From Sulfuricurvum sp. PD_MW2 (lineage in GTDB: Bacteria; Campylobacterota; Campylobacteria; Campylobacterales; Sulfurimonadaceae), in the NCBI RefSeq assembly GCF_002633015.1, contig NZ_NSIU01000010.1:1-64000 (forward strand): DNA of 64,000 nt, in the 5' to 3' direction. The notes beneath the pieces were generated by a model, which saw nothing but the letters and a program-made list of their open reading frames with translations, searched no databases and was not told where the DNA came from. Made by a program: the position numbers and the translations under genes. How positions within the stretch are numbered: the stretch's first letter is position 1; the number at the start of each line of letters is the position of its first letter. Below are positions 1 to 7,795 of the stretch, piece by piece.

Positions 1-16
1 ATTTAACATTATATGT

Positions 17-397
17 TTATAAAACGGAATATTGATATAAAAAATCTTTCTCCTGTTGGGGTATTTTTGCCATTTTTCCTGCAAAATCGATATAAACAAG
101 ATCAATATGCATTTCAAATACTTTTTCATTCTCTCGAAAAATTTCTTGGAGCAATCGAAATGATACATTTTTGATTTCTATGAGCGTGGTTTTGACTTCC
201 AATAAGTCTCCAAACTTAGCACTTTTGATGTAGTCGGCTTCAATACGTTTTGCGACGAAATGTCCTCCGCTCAATATTGGGGAACGCCCTGCATCGAAAA
301 AAAGCTGACTTCTCGCACGTTCGCAGAAATTGAGATAATTGGAGTGATAAACAACCCCACCGACATCAGTGTCTTCATAATAAACTCGTATTTGCAT
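17..397 (-). CDS. ybgC: YbgC/FadM family acyl-CoA thioesterase
   Basis: A 126-residue single-domain hotdog-fold thioesterase. The N-terminal motif YYEDTDVGGVVYHSNYL contains the family's catalytic Asp region, followed by the FCERAR helix. Family members hydrolyse short acyl-CoA or acyl-ACP thioesters, and in many Gram-negatives ybgC sits with tol-pal genes, which are not visible here. Length matches the family. The start has an AAGGGG ribosome binding site about 7 nt upstream. Family assignment is firm; the substrate is not known. Confidence 0.88.
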   Translation of the reverse strand: MQIRVYYEDTDVGGVVYHSNYLNFCERARSQLFFDAGRSPILSGGHFVAKRIEADYIKSAKFGDLLEVKTTLIEIKNVSFRLLQEIFRENEKVFEMHIDLVYIDFAGKMAKIPQQEKDFLYQYSVL

Positions 398-834
398 CTT
401 ATAACCCCTTATCCTGCGATATCTATAATTTCATGATTATGAAATTTGACCATAAACTTGTCCATTTTGATAAACTTCGTGTAGACATACAATTTGATGT
501 ATACATTTTATGCAAAAGAGTTTTACTTACTTGGTGGTACTCCACCATTTTCGAGACTCTTTTTGAATGCCATAAGTATAGAATGGTTGATCTTATTTAT
601 TGAGAATTATGTCCTAATGAGTGTTAAAACAAGGTAGCATAAGAAGCAGGATTACAAGAGATGGACTTATTTAAGATTGGGAAGAAAAAACGCTCGTCTG
701 AACCCTCAGATGAACCATTTGCTTAAGGTTACTAAACGTAAAAATCGTTAAAAAAAACTGCAGAATTTAACTCCGCGCTTGACATGATGGCACTATGAAA
801 TACTAGAATATAAAGGACATAAACCCGTATTTTG
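398..834. other. Gene-poor region with decayed sequence
   Basis: No intact gene is visible in this stretch. It holds the ybgC promoter side, a short perfect hairpin at 532-547 (TGGTGG/CCACCA, loop TACT) followed by TTTT, and a 21-codon ORF at 661-726 (MDLFKIGKKK...) whose reality I cannot support. Frequent stops in all frames and the histidine-kinase relic that follows suggest this is the eroded remains of former genes. Confidence 0.5.
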
Positions 835-871
835 GATATCAATGGATTTACTAAAACGGGGTCAGGAAATA
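825..871 (+). repeat. Imperfect direct repeat, left copy
   Basis: CCGTATTTTGGATATCAAT at 825-843 matches 18 of 19 bases of a sequence at 3153-3171. A second shared block, TCAGGAAATA, follows at 862-871. The blocks are 18 nt apart here and 7 nt apart in the right copy. The two copies flank the TonB receptor gene in the same orientation. Confidence 0.6.
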
Positions 872-998
872 AAATGGGGCAGGTTTAGGACTCTATATAG
901 TCAAAAACTTAATCATTCAGCGCTTCAAAGGGGATATCCATGTTATCAATAGATCGGAAGGTGCCGCTTTTATTATTGAAATACCATCCGCTCTTTAG
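835..998 (+). pseudogene. Relic of a histidine kinase C-terminus (frameshifted)
   Basis: Positions 876-998 read GAGLGLYIVKNLI, then a stretch ending INRSEGAAFIIEIPSAL and a stop. This is the G2 box and the last strand of a histidine-kinase ATPase domain. The preceding residues (GFTKTGSGNKMG, 835-879) are in another frame, consistent with loss of one G in the run near 875-879. Nothing resembling the rest of a kinase is readable upstream. Its stop overlaps the end of the convergent TonB receptor gene. I read it as the 3' stub of a destroyed sensor kinase. Confidence 0.7.
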
Positions 999-2995
999 TC
1001 AAATTTCATTCCTAAATGAAACCCGATGATACGCGGCATACCAAAATGATAATAGTTATGGCTAGGAGTATGGATCATAAAATCCGAATAAGCCGAATTA
1101 TCCACATTATTAACGTATACTTCAGCCGTCCATCGTTTATTCCTATAGCCTAAAGAAGCATTAGCGATAGAGTATCCGTTGTAATGTGTCGTATTTGCAA
1201 TATCATAGAAACGTTTCCCCATATACGTCATGGATGCTGTACTGTACCAATGAGCATCCAATTTGTATTTTCCACCTATTGCAGCGGTCATATCGGGGAC
1301 ATCTATTAAATTTTTGCCTGAATAATCAAGTGAATTCGAAATGAACCGATCGTATTTGGCTCGTGTGATACCTATACTGCCATATACATCAAACGTATCC
1401 GATACATAATTCAATGTCGATTCGAATCCATAACTGTGTGCTTTATCGGCATTGAGCGTTGTCGTAGCCAAATAATCATTAAAGGTGATCGTACGCACAT
1501 CATGCATACGGTTATAAAACACTGCACTGGCCATATTCCATGACGAATGAGCTCCGTTTTTATATCCAAGTTCTAAACTCTCTGTAATCTCAGGATTATA
1601 AGAGATCAAAGTCGTCCCCGGACTGCGATAATTGTATCCACCGGCACGATACCCTTTTGAATAGGTCAAATAAAGATTATTTCCATCGTTATCATAAGCA
1701 AGAGAAAACGTAGGAAGCCAGTGATCTGAAACAATAGTTGATGACAATGCAGACGCATAGCCTGTGTAGTCACGGGTAAAATCCCGTTTTGTTTGTTGAT
1801 AACGGAGCCCTGATGTCAATGAAAAATAAGAGTTCAGAGCATAACGGATTTTTCCGTACAACGCTACATTCGTATCCAAATTATCTAAATTATTCGTATT
1901 GTTATACGATGGAACAGAAGGAAATCTTTGGGTTTCAAGATAATTAAATCGCAGTTTATCGCTATAAAACCCACCCAATACATATTCCATTTTGTCATAA
2001 ATAGCATTTAGACGTAATTCCTGCGATACCTCTTCAATATTGATATCCATAAAATCATCCATTGCAATATTTAAAACACCCAATTTGGAGATATAGTCAT
2101 CTTTTTGAATCGATTGCCGTCCGTAACTGGAAACGGATGTTAAAGAGGTATTATTTTGCGTATATTTGATAACCAATGAAAGCAAGTCGCTATCCATTTT
2201 CACCCAGTCATCCTGTAGTTCATTATCGATATTGTAGGGATTGTTCGTCGTATCAATTTTAAAGGCTGTTCCGCCATCGTCCAGCTTTGTTTTTATATAG
2301 TTTAACGATAAATTCAAATGCGACGAGGGATCATATTTTAATTTTCCATTAAAACTTCTCAAATGGCGATGATCAACCATATTATGCGTTCTTTCATTCG
2401 TTGCATAGCCATCGGATTGATTGTCGGTGAATGAAAAAGAAAATCCTAATTTATCAAAACTGCTCGGACCGCTTATACGTCCATAAAATTTTTTAGAGTC
2501 ATACGAACTGTAATCGATAGATGCTTCACTTATCAGAGCATCACTAATTGGCTTTGTATACATATTGATAACACCCGATTCCGCATTTTTACCAAAATCA
2601 GTTCCCTGAGCCCCTTTAAACACCTCGATACGATTAATATTAGCCATATCCATTGCACCAATCCCATGACTAAACGTTATAGGCATATCATCAATATACA
2701 TAGCAATACTTGATTCAGTTGTAACATAATTTGAAATACCACGTATGGAAACGGTAGTATCCATACGATTTCCGAGACCCGAAATATTAGTATTTGGCAA
2801 AACGGAAGAGAGATTCTGCATAGAATTGATTTTACCAATTGATAACTTCTCTATATCCAAAACATCAATGCTTGCAGGAATATCTATTTGGTTATCGTCT
2901 AACTTTGCAGATTCAATGACAATCGGTTCTAATTGCACGGCATATACGGTTTGTACTACTGAAATACTATATAGTGCAATGAGCTTTTTAATCAT
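995..2995 (-). CDS. TonB-dependent outer membrane receptor
   Basis: About 666 residues: a signal peptide (IKKLIALYSISVVQTVYA), a TonB-box-like EPIVIES, a plug domain with VSIRGISNY and IEVFKGAQGTDFGKNAESGVINMYTK, then a beta-barrel ending in a hydrophobic LGMKFD. Family members take up ferric siderophores, haem, cobalamin or other chelates using TonB energy. The substrate is not evident, and no tonB-exbBD or ABC transporter is adjacent. The open frame extends to TTG codons at 3001/3004, which lie closer to the GAGGA site; the ATG at 2995 is an alternative. It is isolated between decayed sequences and direct repeats, which suggests acquisition by transfer. Confidence 0.88.
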   Translation of the reverse strand: MIKKLIALYSISVVQTVYAVQLEPIVIESAKLDDNQIDIPASIDVLDIEKLSIGKINSMQNLSSVLPNTNISGLGNRMDTTVSIRGISNYVTTESSIAMYIDDMPITFSHGIGAMDMANINRIEVFKGAQGTDFGKNAESGVINMYTKPISDALISEASIDYSSYDSKKFYGRISGPSSFDKLGFSFSFTDNQSDGYATNERTHNMVDHRHLRSFNGKLKYDPSSHLNLSLNYIKTKLDDGGTAFKIDTTNNPYNIDNELQDDWVKMDSDLLSLVIKYTQNNTSLTSVSSYGRQSIQKDDYISKLGVLNIAMDDFMDINIEEVSQELRLNAIYDKMEYVLGGFYSDKLRFNYLETQRFPSVPSYNNTNNLDNLDTNVALYGKIRYALNSYFSLTSGLRYQQTKRDFTRDYTGYASALSSTIVSDHWLPTFSLAYDNDGNNLYLTYSKGYRAGGYNYRSPGTTLISYNPEITESLELGYKNGAHSSWNMASAVFYNRMHDVRTITFNDYLATTTLNADKAHSYGFESTLNYVSDTFDVYGSIGITRAKYDRFISNSLDYSGKNLIDVPDMTAAIGGKYKLDAHWYSTASMTYMGKRFYDIANTTHYNGYSIANASLGYRNKRWTAEVYVNNVDNSAYSDFMIHTPSHNYYHFGMPRIIGFHLGMKFD

Positions 2996-3004
2996 TGACA
3001 ACAA

Positions 3005-3400
3005 TTATCCTCTCATATTTTTTCATGAAGAATCATATCTAGTGAATGTTGCATGTGTGTCGCAAAAAATAATCATCTGCTTTATGTGAGTTCGTAATCT
3101 GACTGATTGCAATTATAAAACAACATGTGGATACCCTCAAGCAGGAAGAACACCGTATTTTGGATACCAATAACTGGATCAGGAAATATCATAGAGTTCA
3201 AATACGCGATTTATTCTATTTCCACAATTCGATTGCGTTCGTCAATGTTTACACTTTATAAGCCATATAGAGCCTTCTCTCGCCTGTTGATAAAGCAAAT
3301 ATTCTAAAAGCCAAGCAAAATCACTGAAAGGAAGTTAGTCAGGCTTTCCAGCATATTCAGGTAATGCAAATTTTTCATATTTTGATTATATTGGTTAAAT
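3005..3400. other. Non-coding region upstream of the TonB receptor gene
   Basis: This contains the minus-strand leader of the receptor gene and the right copy of the direct repeat. Beyond these I see no supported gene. A short plus-strand open frame at 3125-3307 has no ribosome binding site and no recognisable motif. The stretch looks like eroded sequence similar to the left flank of the receptor gene. Confidence 0.45.
3153..3188 (+). repeat. Imperfect direct repeat, right copy
   Basis: CCGTATTTTGGATACCAAT (3153-3171) followed by TCAGGAAATA (3179-3188) repeats the blocks at 825-871, minus 11 nt between them. With the left copy it brackets the TonB receptor gene. Confidence 0.6.
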
Positions 3401-4546
3401 TTACGCTTTTTCCAAAATAGCTTCTATATCTTGTACACTATAAATCTCTCCCATTCCCCACACAACTGCAAGTGCGTGTGCATTACGGGCGATATCCGGG
3501 ATTCTCTCTTTGGGGATATGCGCCTGCGCAAGAGTGATCGGCGTGCCGATAGTACCGTACCAGCGTTTGAGCATTGTAATCCCCTCTTCTGCACTTTGTT
3601 TACCAAATACCTCTTTGGCAAATCGTTCGAACTGCTCTTTGTTTTTGGATTGATACCAGCTCATCCATGCAGGAACAACGATCGAGAGCCCTGCTCCGTG
3701 AGGAATGTTGAACAGAGCTGAGAGAGCATGCTCGATCATGTGATTCGGCCAGTTTCCCGCTCCTGTTCCTGAAGTGGTCAGACCGTTGAGAGCTTGAGAG
3801 GACACCCAGGCAAATTCAGCTCTGGCATGATAATCCTCAGGATGTTCTATCAGCCGATCTGTCAACTCGATCACACTTTTGACAATCGATTCGACCAAAC
3901 GCGATTGAAAATGGGGATGATCGGTTGCCGTCAAATAAGTCTCTAATGCATGGGCGATGATGTCCGAAGCCGAATAGATCAAATACTCTTTGCTTACGCT
4001 TTGCATGAGTTCCGGGTTTACAATGGAGAGTCTCGGATTGAGTAACACAGAACCGATCGAGTATTTTTGTCGTGTTGCTTCGTTGGTGATGACTGAGTTT
4101 CCGTTCATTTCACTTGCGGCAGCGGCAAGAGTGACGATAGTATAGACCGGCAGTGCTGATTGGATTGGTGATTTTCCTAAATAGTATTCCCACACATCAC
4201 CCTCAGATTTTACACCTGCTGCGATCGCTTTTGCCGTATCGATGACAGATCCTCCTCCGACGGCGAGTATCGCCTTTGTATTGGTAGATCGGGCCAGTTC
4301 AATCCCCTCATAAACTTTGGATAAAACGGGATTGCTGATCACACCGCTCAATTCATCGTATTTAATATTAGATAAATTTAGACTTTCTATTACTCTCGTA
4401 TACAAACCGTTGTTCTTGATTGAACCGGTGCCATAAACGAGCAATACATTCTCAATGCCATCGTCTTTGAGCCATTGCCCGATATTGTTTTCTTTTCCCG
4501 GACCAAATTCTATACGAGTCGGGTTGTGGTAGCTAAATGGGGTCAT
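3401..4546 (-). CDS. Iron-containing alcohol dehydrogenase (YqhD/BdhA-like)
   Basis: 381 residues, the usual length of the YqhD/butanol dehydrogenase branch of group III Fe-ADHs. The nucleotide site is LAVGGGSVIDTAKAIA. Metal ligands are recognisable in SASDIIAHALETY (Asp, His) and in MIEHALSALFNIPHGAGLSIVVPAW (two His). Such enzymes reduce aldehydes, often toxic short-chain ones, with NAD(P)H in the cytoplasm. It appears monocistronic. The exact substrate cannot be told from the sequence. Confidence 0.88.
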   Translation of the reverse strand: MTPFSYHNPTRIEFGPGKENNIGQWLKDDGIENVLLVYGTGSIKNNGLYTRVIESLNLSNIKYDELSGVISNPVLSKVYEGIELARSTNTKAILAVGGGSVIDTAKAIAAGVKSEGDVWEYYLGKSPIQSALPVYTIVTLAAAASEMNGNSVITNEATRQKYSIGSVLLNPRLSIVNPELMQSVSKEYLIYSASDIIAHALETYLTATDHPHFQSRLVESIVKSVIELTDRLIEHPEDYHARAEFAWVSSQALNGLTTSGTGAGNWPNHMIEHALSALFNIPHGAGLSIVVPAWMSWYQSKNKEQFERFAKEVFGKQSAEEGITMLKRWYGTIGTPITLAQAHIPKERIPDIARNAHALAVVWGMGEIYSVQDIEAILEKA

Positions 4547-4587
4547 AGGTCACCTCACTCTATATATTTTTCGCGATTGTATCACGG

Positions 4588-4803
4588 TTATGATTTGTTT
4601 TGTACGGGTGTGATACAGCAATCGTTAATGCCCAATAGCGATCCAGCCAATATACTGGGACTGAGACGGTATTTATGTCCGTATTCGATGTTAGAAAACT
4701 CTGAATCCGCTATTGTCTTGGCTTTTTCGTGAGGGCACCCTTCCAAAACGCAAATTTCATCGATCACTTCGTTGTAGTATTCACTCAAAGAATGTTTCAT
4801 CAT
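4588..4803 (-). CDS. Small conserved hypothetical protein
   Basis: 71 residues, soluble, with an N-terminal helix (YYNEVIDEICVLEGCPHEKAK) and four cysteines including a CC pair near the C-terminus. Its ATG overlaps the stop of the upstream 206-residue gene by 4 nt (ATGA type), implying translational coupling. I do not recognise the family. The overlap makes it a credible gene. Confidence 0.55.
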   Translation of the reverse strand: MMKHSLSEYYNEVIDEICVLEGCPHEKAKTIADSEFSNIEYGHKYRLSPSILAGSLLGINDCCITPVQNKS

Positions 4804-5420
4804 TTTCCCATTGCCATCATCAAAAATCCGGTAAATGCAGCATTGTCTCGTCCGATTAACGGACTGACTAACGTGCGCATCTGTGATAACACTGCAGTAT
4901 AGCGTTCATAAAATTCACACGTCGGACGGGGCTTATAGACGATCCCGCCGATCTCGAAAAATTTGATAATCTCTTTGGTAGTTGAGGGTTTGATAAAAAA
5001 GTTTTTTTCGCGATCATAGTAATAAGGAATGAGTGTGACAATTGACCATTTCGCCAGAGTATAGATCGCAAGAACATCTACAATCATCTCAAATCCTTTC
5101 TCCCGTTTGCCATGTATCAATTCATACAGAGCGATAGAGAGCATATCACGCTGATCCATGCTCATCGCTTTGATCATATCACGTACTTTTGGCTTTTCGA
5201 ACAATGAAATGAGGGTTGATTTAGAGACAATTTTTGCAAAGTTCTCACATATCTCATCAGGATTTCGAAAACGTTCCGGTGTAAAGAGATCTTCTACACT
5301 TTTTCCGATCTTCTCGGTATTGTGTCGTTTGATGATTGGAAGCAGCCTTTCATCTTCGAAACCTTTGGGATAAAAGGCCAAAAAGTTCGCTTCAGCCTCT
5401 TTGAGCTTATCGTAGTTCAT
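4800..5420 (-). CDS. Hypothetical alpha-helical protein
   Basis: 206 residues from the ATG at 5420, which has CAGGT about 8 nt upstream. The frame is open to 5462, but that start has no ribosome binding site. The protein begins MNYDKLKEAEANFLAFYPKGF, is helix-rich and contains one moderately hydrophobic stretch (LAIYTLAKWSIVTLIPYYY). No motif allows a function call. It is translationally coupled to the 71-residue gene that follows, so the two probably act together. Confidence 0.6.
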   Translation of the reverse strand: MNYDKLKEAEANFLAFYPKGFEDERLLPIIKRHNTEKIGKSVEDLFTPERFRNPDEICENFAKIVSKSTLISLFEKPKVRDMIKAMSMDQRDMLSIALYELIHGKREKGFEMIVDVLAIYTLAKWSIVTLIPYYYDREKNFFIKPSTTKEIIKFFEIGGIVYKPRPTCEFYERYTAVLSQMRTLVSPLIGRDNAAFTGFLMMAMGK

Positions 5421-5477
5421 TAGCATACCTGAAATATTAGTTGATATTAAATGCTCATGCATAGCATTGTTTATCCA

Positions 5478-5759
5478 TTATTGAAAAAGGTGTAAAGTGA
5501 TTTTAGCACCTTTATCACGTATAGCGATAATGCTTTGGTATTCATCAGAATTGAACCAATGTGTAGCATTCTCGTGTGAATCAAACTCTATGACTACGAT
5601 GTCAGGATATTCAATCGTCCCGACAAAAGAATCTATGTGTTTTCCACGCAAAAGGACTCTGCCTCCATAAGGCTCTAGAGTGCATTGTACTTTGCTCTTA
5701 TATTCTGTCCATTTTACTGGATCTGTAATACAAATCTGTCCTATAACATACGTTGTCAT
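5478..5759 (-). CDS. DUF1330 family protein
   Basis: 93 residues with the DUF1330 ferredoxin-like alpha/beta pattern: TTYVIGQICITDPVKWTEY, GGRVLLRGK, and VVIEFDSHENATHWFNSDEYQ. Members are small dimeric alpha-beta-barrel proteins of unknown function, related to monooxygenase-like folds. The ATG at 5759 is chosen because GGAG lies 7-10 nt upstream; the longer frame would start at a TTG overlapping that site. Confidence 0.78.
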   Translation of the reverse strand: MTTYVIGQICITDPVKWTEYKSKVQCTLEPYGGRVLLRGKHIDSFVGTIEYPDIVVIEFDSHENATHWFNSDEYQSIIAIRDKGAKITLHLFQ

Positions 5760-5838
5760 TTTCTTCTCCAATTATTGTAGCCAGATCAAAGATACCAAAT
5801 GGTAGCAATTCGATGAAAAGGGAATAGATGTTTTAAAA

Positions 5839-5860
5839 GGAGAAATTTTCCAAAATCTCC
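5839..5860 (-). terminator. Probable terminator after the ABC1 kinase gene
   Basis: Read on the minus strand, GGAGATTTT pairs with AAAATTTCTCC around a tight loop and is followed by TTTT. It lies about 30 nt past the stop of the ABC1 kinase gene and before the DUF1330 gene, so it would separate the two transcripts. Confidence 0.5.
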
Positions 5861-5890
5861 AATGTCACTGGTATAGCGGTTTTGCATATC

Positions 5891-7420
5891 TTAGCGAAAC
5901 CATAGCCTTAAAATTGCAAAAGAAAGTAGTATGTAACTACCATTTTCCCACCCCGCAATCCAAGCACCAAAAGCACCTAAAGCGAATGTGAGTGATGTAA
6001 CGATCGGACGTAAAGAAGTCTCAACGAGGTGCTTGAGACTTTCAACCTGCAGTGAGGAAATTTCTACATTGAGCTCCCCACGGCTGGCTTTGCGCAGAGT
6101 CTCTCTTGCGGCAATGAAATCATCCGGCAATCTGCGAATTTCATCACGAACAGTATCGAATAGTGATTCTTTTATCCCCAATGCTCTTGGAATATTCCGT
6201 TGTAAAATCGGAAGAATATCTTTGATACCATTGAAATTCTCAATATAGGATGTCCCTAATCCCTCGATGATAGCGCTTACACGCAGGATATAAATAGCCT
6301 CTTGAGGAAGTTTGAAAGGTAAGTTTTTTGTTTGTTCCATAACTTCAAAGGCTAGGTGCTGCATACTTCCGCTGCTGAGTGTATCATTGGAAAAAATCTC
6401 GAACATTCTCTCGGTAAACTCTGCCAACTCGGACGAAGGTGCGTCGTATGCTACTGTTCCCATCCGTTTTGCCGCACTCACGTATGCTTCATAATCACGC
6501 TCATTTGCAGCTTTGATGAGTTCTATAATCGCAACACGCATAGGATTGGAGACACGCTTAACCATCCCGAAATCAAGCAGTATCAGTTCACCCTCAGCAC
6601 TGATCAATAAATTCCCCGGGTGGGGATCAGCATGGAAAAAGCCTTTGACAAGCATTTGCTCGGTATAAAAACGGACCAGTTTATCAATGATTGGAGCTAT
6701 CTCTATGTGGTTTTCTTCAATAGATTTTCGATCGTCAAAACGAAATCCCTCTTCAAAACTCATTACAAGAGCATCTTCACCAGAGTACTGCGGATACGCA
6801 ATGGGGAATCGTATCCCGGAGTTCTCATAAACCGTACTAAAACGATCTAAATTTTGACGTTCGCGACGCATACTGCACTCTTGTATGATCATCGATGAAA
6901 ATTCTGAAATAACCGATTCGATAGAGTGGCGAGTCAAAGGAGAAAAAAGAGGACGAAAGAGACGATTAAATAATGCAACAATACGAAGATCAGCCCGAAT
7001 CCGTTTTTCAATTCCCTCTCTTCGAAGTTTAACGGCGACACGAACACCGTTGGGCAAAAATGCTTCATGGACTTGTCCGATGGAGGCAGAAGCGATTGGG
7101 ATCTCTTCGAATCGTTCAAACGGCCACTCTATAAATGAGCGTTTGAGCACTTTTTGATAATCCGTTGTACTCATTGCAGGTAAATCATCATGAATCGTTC
7201 GTAAAGCGACAAGATACCGCTCATCGAAAAAATCGTTACGGGTTGCCAGTATCTGAACCAGTTTCACAAAACTGGTCCCTAATATCATGACACTGTTGGA
7301 AAGTTGATCAGGTTCCAGGGCTCTGACACCCATAAAACTCTCTCGTTTTCTAATGAGAAGATAAAAACTGAGTAAAAGGCGAAAAACACGCCAGATACGC
7401 AGAGGAGAATAAAGTCCCAT
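5891..7420 (-). CDS. ABC1/AarF/UbiB family atypical kinase
   Basis: 509 residues. Family motifs are present in order: the Ala-rich loop IASASIGQVHEAFLPNG, the ATP lysine in VAVKLRREG, the HADPHPGNLL catalytic loop, the LLDFGMVKR metal site, and a C-terminal transmembrane pair (FALGAFGAWIAGW...SYILLSFAIL). The usual KxGQ motif reads KLVQ (Gly to Val). UbiB relatives support ubiquinone synthesis or lipid handling as ATPases, but this lineage is known for menaquinone, so the role is open. The stop overlaps the next upstream gene's frame (TGATG), showing coupling with the coiled-coil gene. Confidence 0.85.
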   Translation of the reverse strand: MGLYSPLRIWRVFRLLLSFYLLIRKRESFMGVRALEPDQLSNSVMILGTSFVKLVQILATRNDFFDERYLVALRTIHDDLPAMSTTDYQKVLKRSFIEWPFERFEEIPIASASIGQVHEAFLPNGVRVAVKLRREGIEKRIRADLRIVALFNRLFRPLFSPLTRHSIESVISEFSSMIIQECSMRRERQNLDRFSTVYENSGIRFPIAYPQYSGEDALVMSFEEGFRFDDRKSIEENHIEIAPIIDKLVRFYTEQMLVKGFFHADPHPGNLLISAEGELILLDFGMVKRVSNPMRVAIIELIKAANERDYEAYVSAAKRMGTVAYDAPSSELAEFTERMFEIFSNDTLSSGSMQHLAFEVMEQTKNLPFKLPQEAIYILRVSAIIEGLGTSYIENFNGIKDILPILQRNIPRALGIKESLFDTVRDEIRRLPDDFIAARETLRKASRGELNVEISSLQVESLKHLVETSLRPIVTSLTFALGAFGAWIAGWENGSYILLSFAILRLWFR

Positions 7421-7674
7421 CAGCGTTTCAATTCTTCAATATCCTGTTTTGTTGCGATTCCAAGTTCTTCTATAACTTCACGAATCGCCGATTTTATCTC
7501 TTCTTTGAGACGTTTTTCTTCGTCTTCACCTTTTGATTTCAAACTCTCTAGAAAACTTTTGGTATCGGTCGAATTGAGCTTCCCTTTTTCTTCAAGCTTT
7601 TTGAGTTCTTCTTCGACTCTCTCTTTGAGCAATAGTGCTCCGCCTACCCCAGTATAAAGTAACTCTTTTAACAT
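7420..7674 (-). CDS. Small charged coiled-coil (phasin-like) protein
   Basis: 84 residues from the ATG at 7674, preceded by GGAG. After a short hydrophobic start (LLYTGVGGALLL) the protein is a continuous highly charged helix (KERVEEELKKLEEKGK...), ending AIREVIEELGIATKQDIEELK. This resembles phasin or PhaF-type granule-associated proteins and the helical tails of poly-hydroxyalkanoate regulators. It is coupled to the ABC1 kinase gene. The kinase/helical-partner pairing is seen directly; the function is inferred only. Confidence 0.6.
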   Translation of the reverse strand: MLKELLYTGVGGALLLKERVEEELKKLEEKGKLNSTDTKSFLESLKSKGEDEEKRLKEEIKSAIREVIEELGIATKQDIEELKR

Positions 7675-7795
7675 GATTTTCTCCACACTTTTAGATAACT
7701 ACAGTATAAACTCAAAATATTAATATTTCTATAGTTTTTTTCTCTATATTTATAAAATTCAAACACTATAAAGATTGATATATTTTAATATTAAT

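Noticed and set aside
661-726. A 21-codon ORF (MDLFKIGKKK...) as a small gene
   Set aside because: No recognisable family and it sits in decayed sequence, so it was not called.
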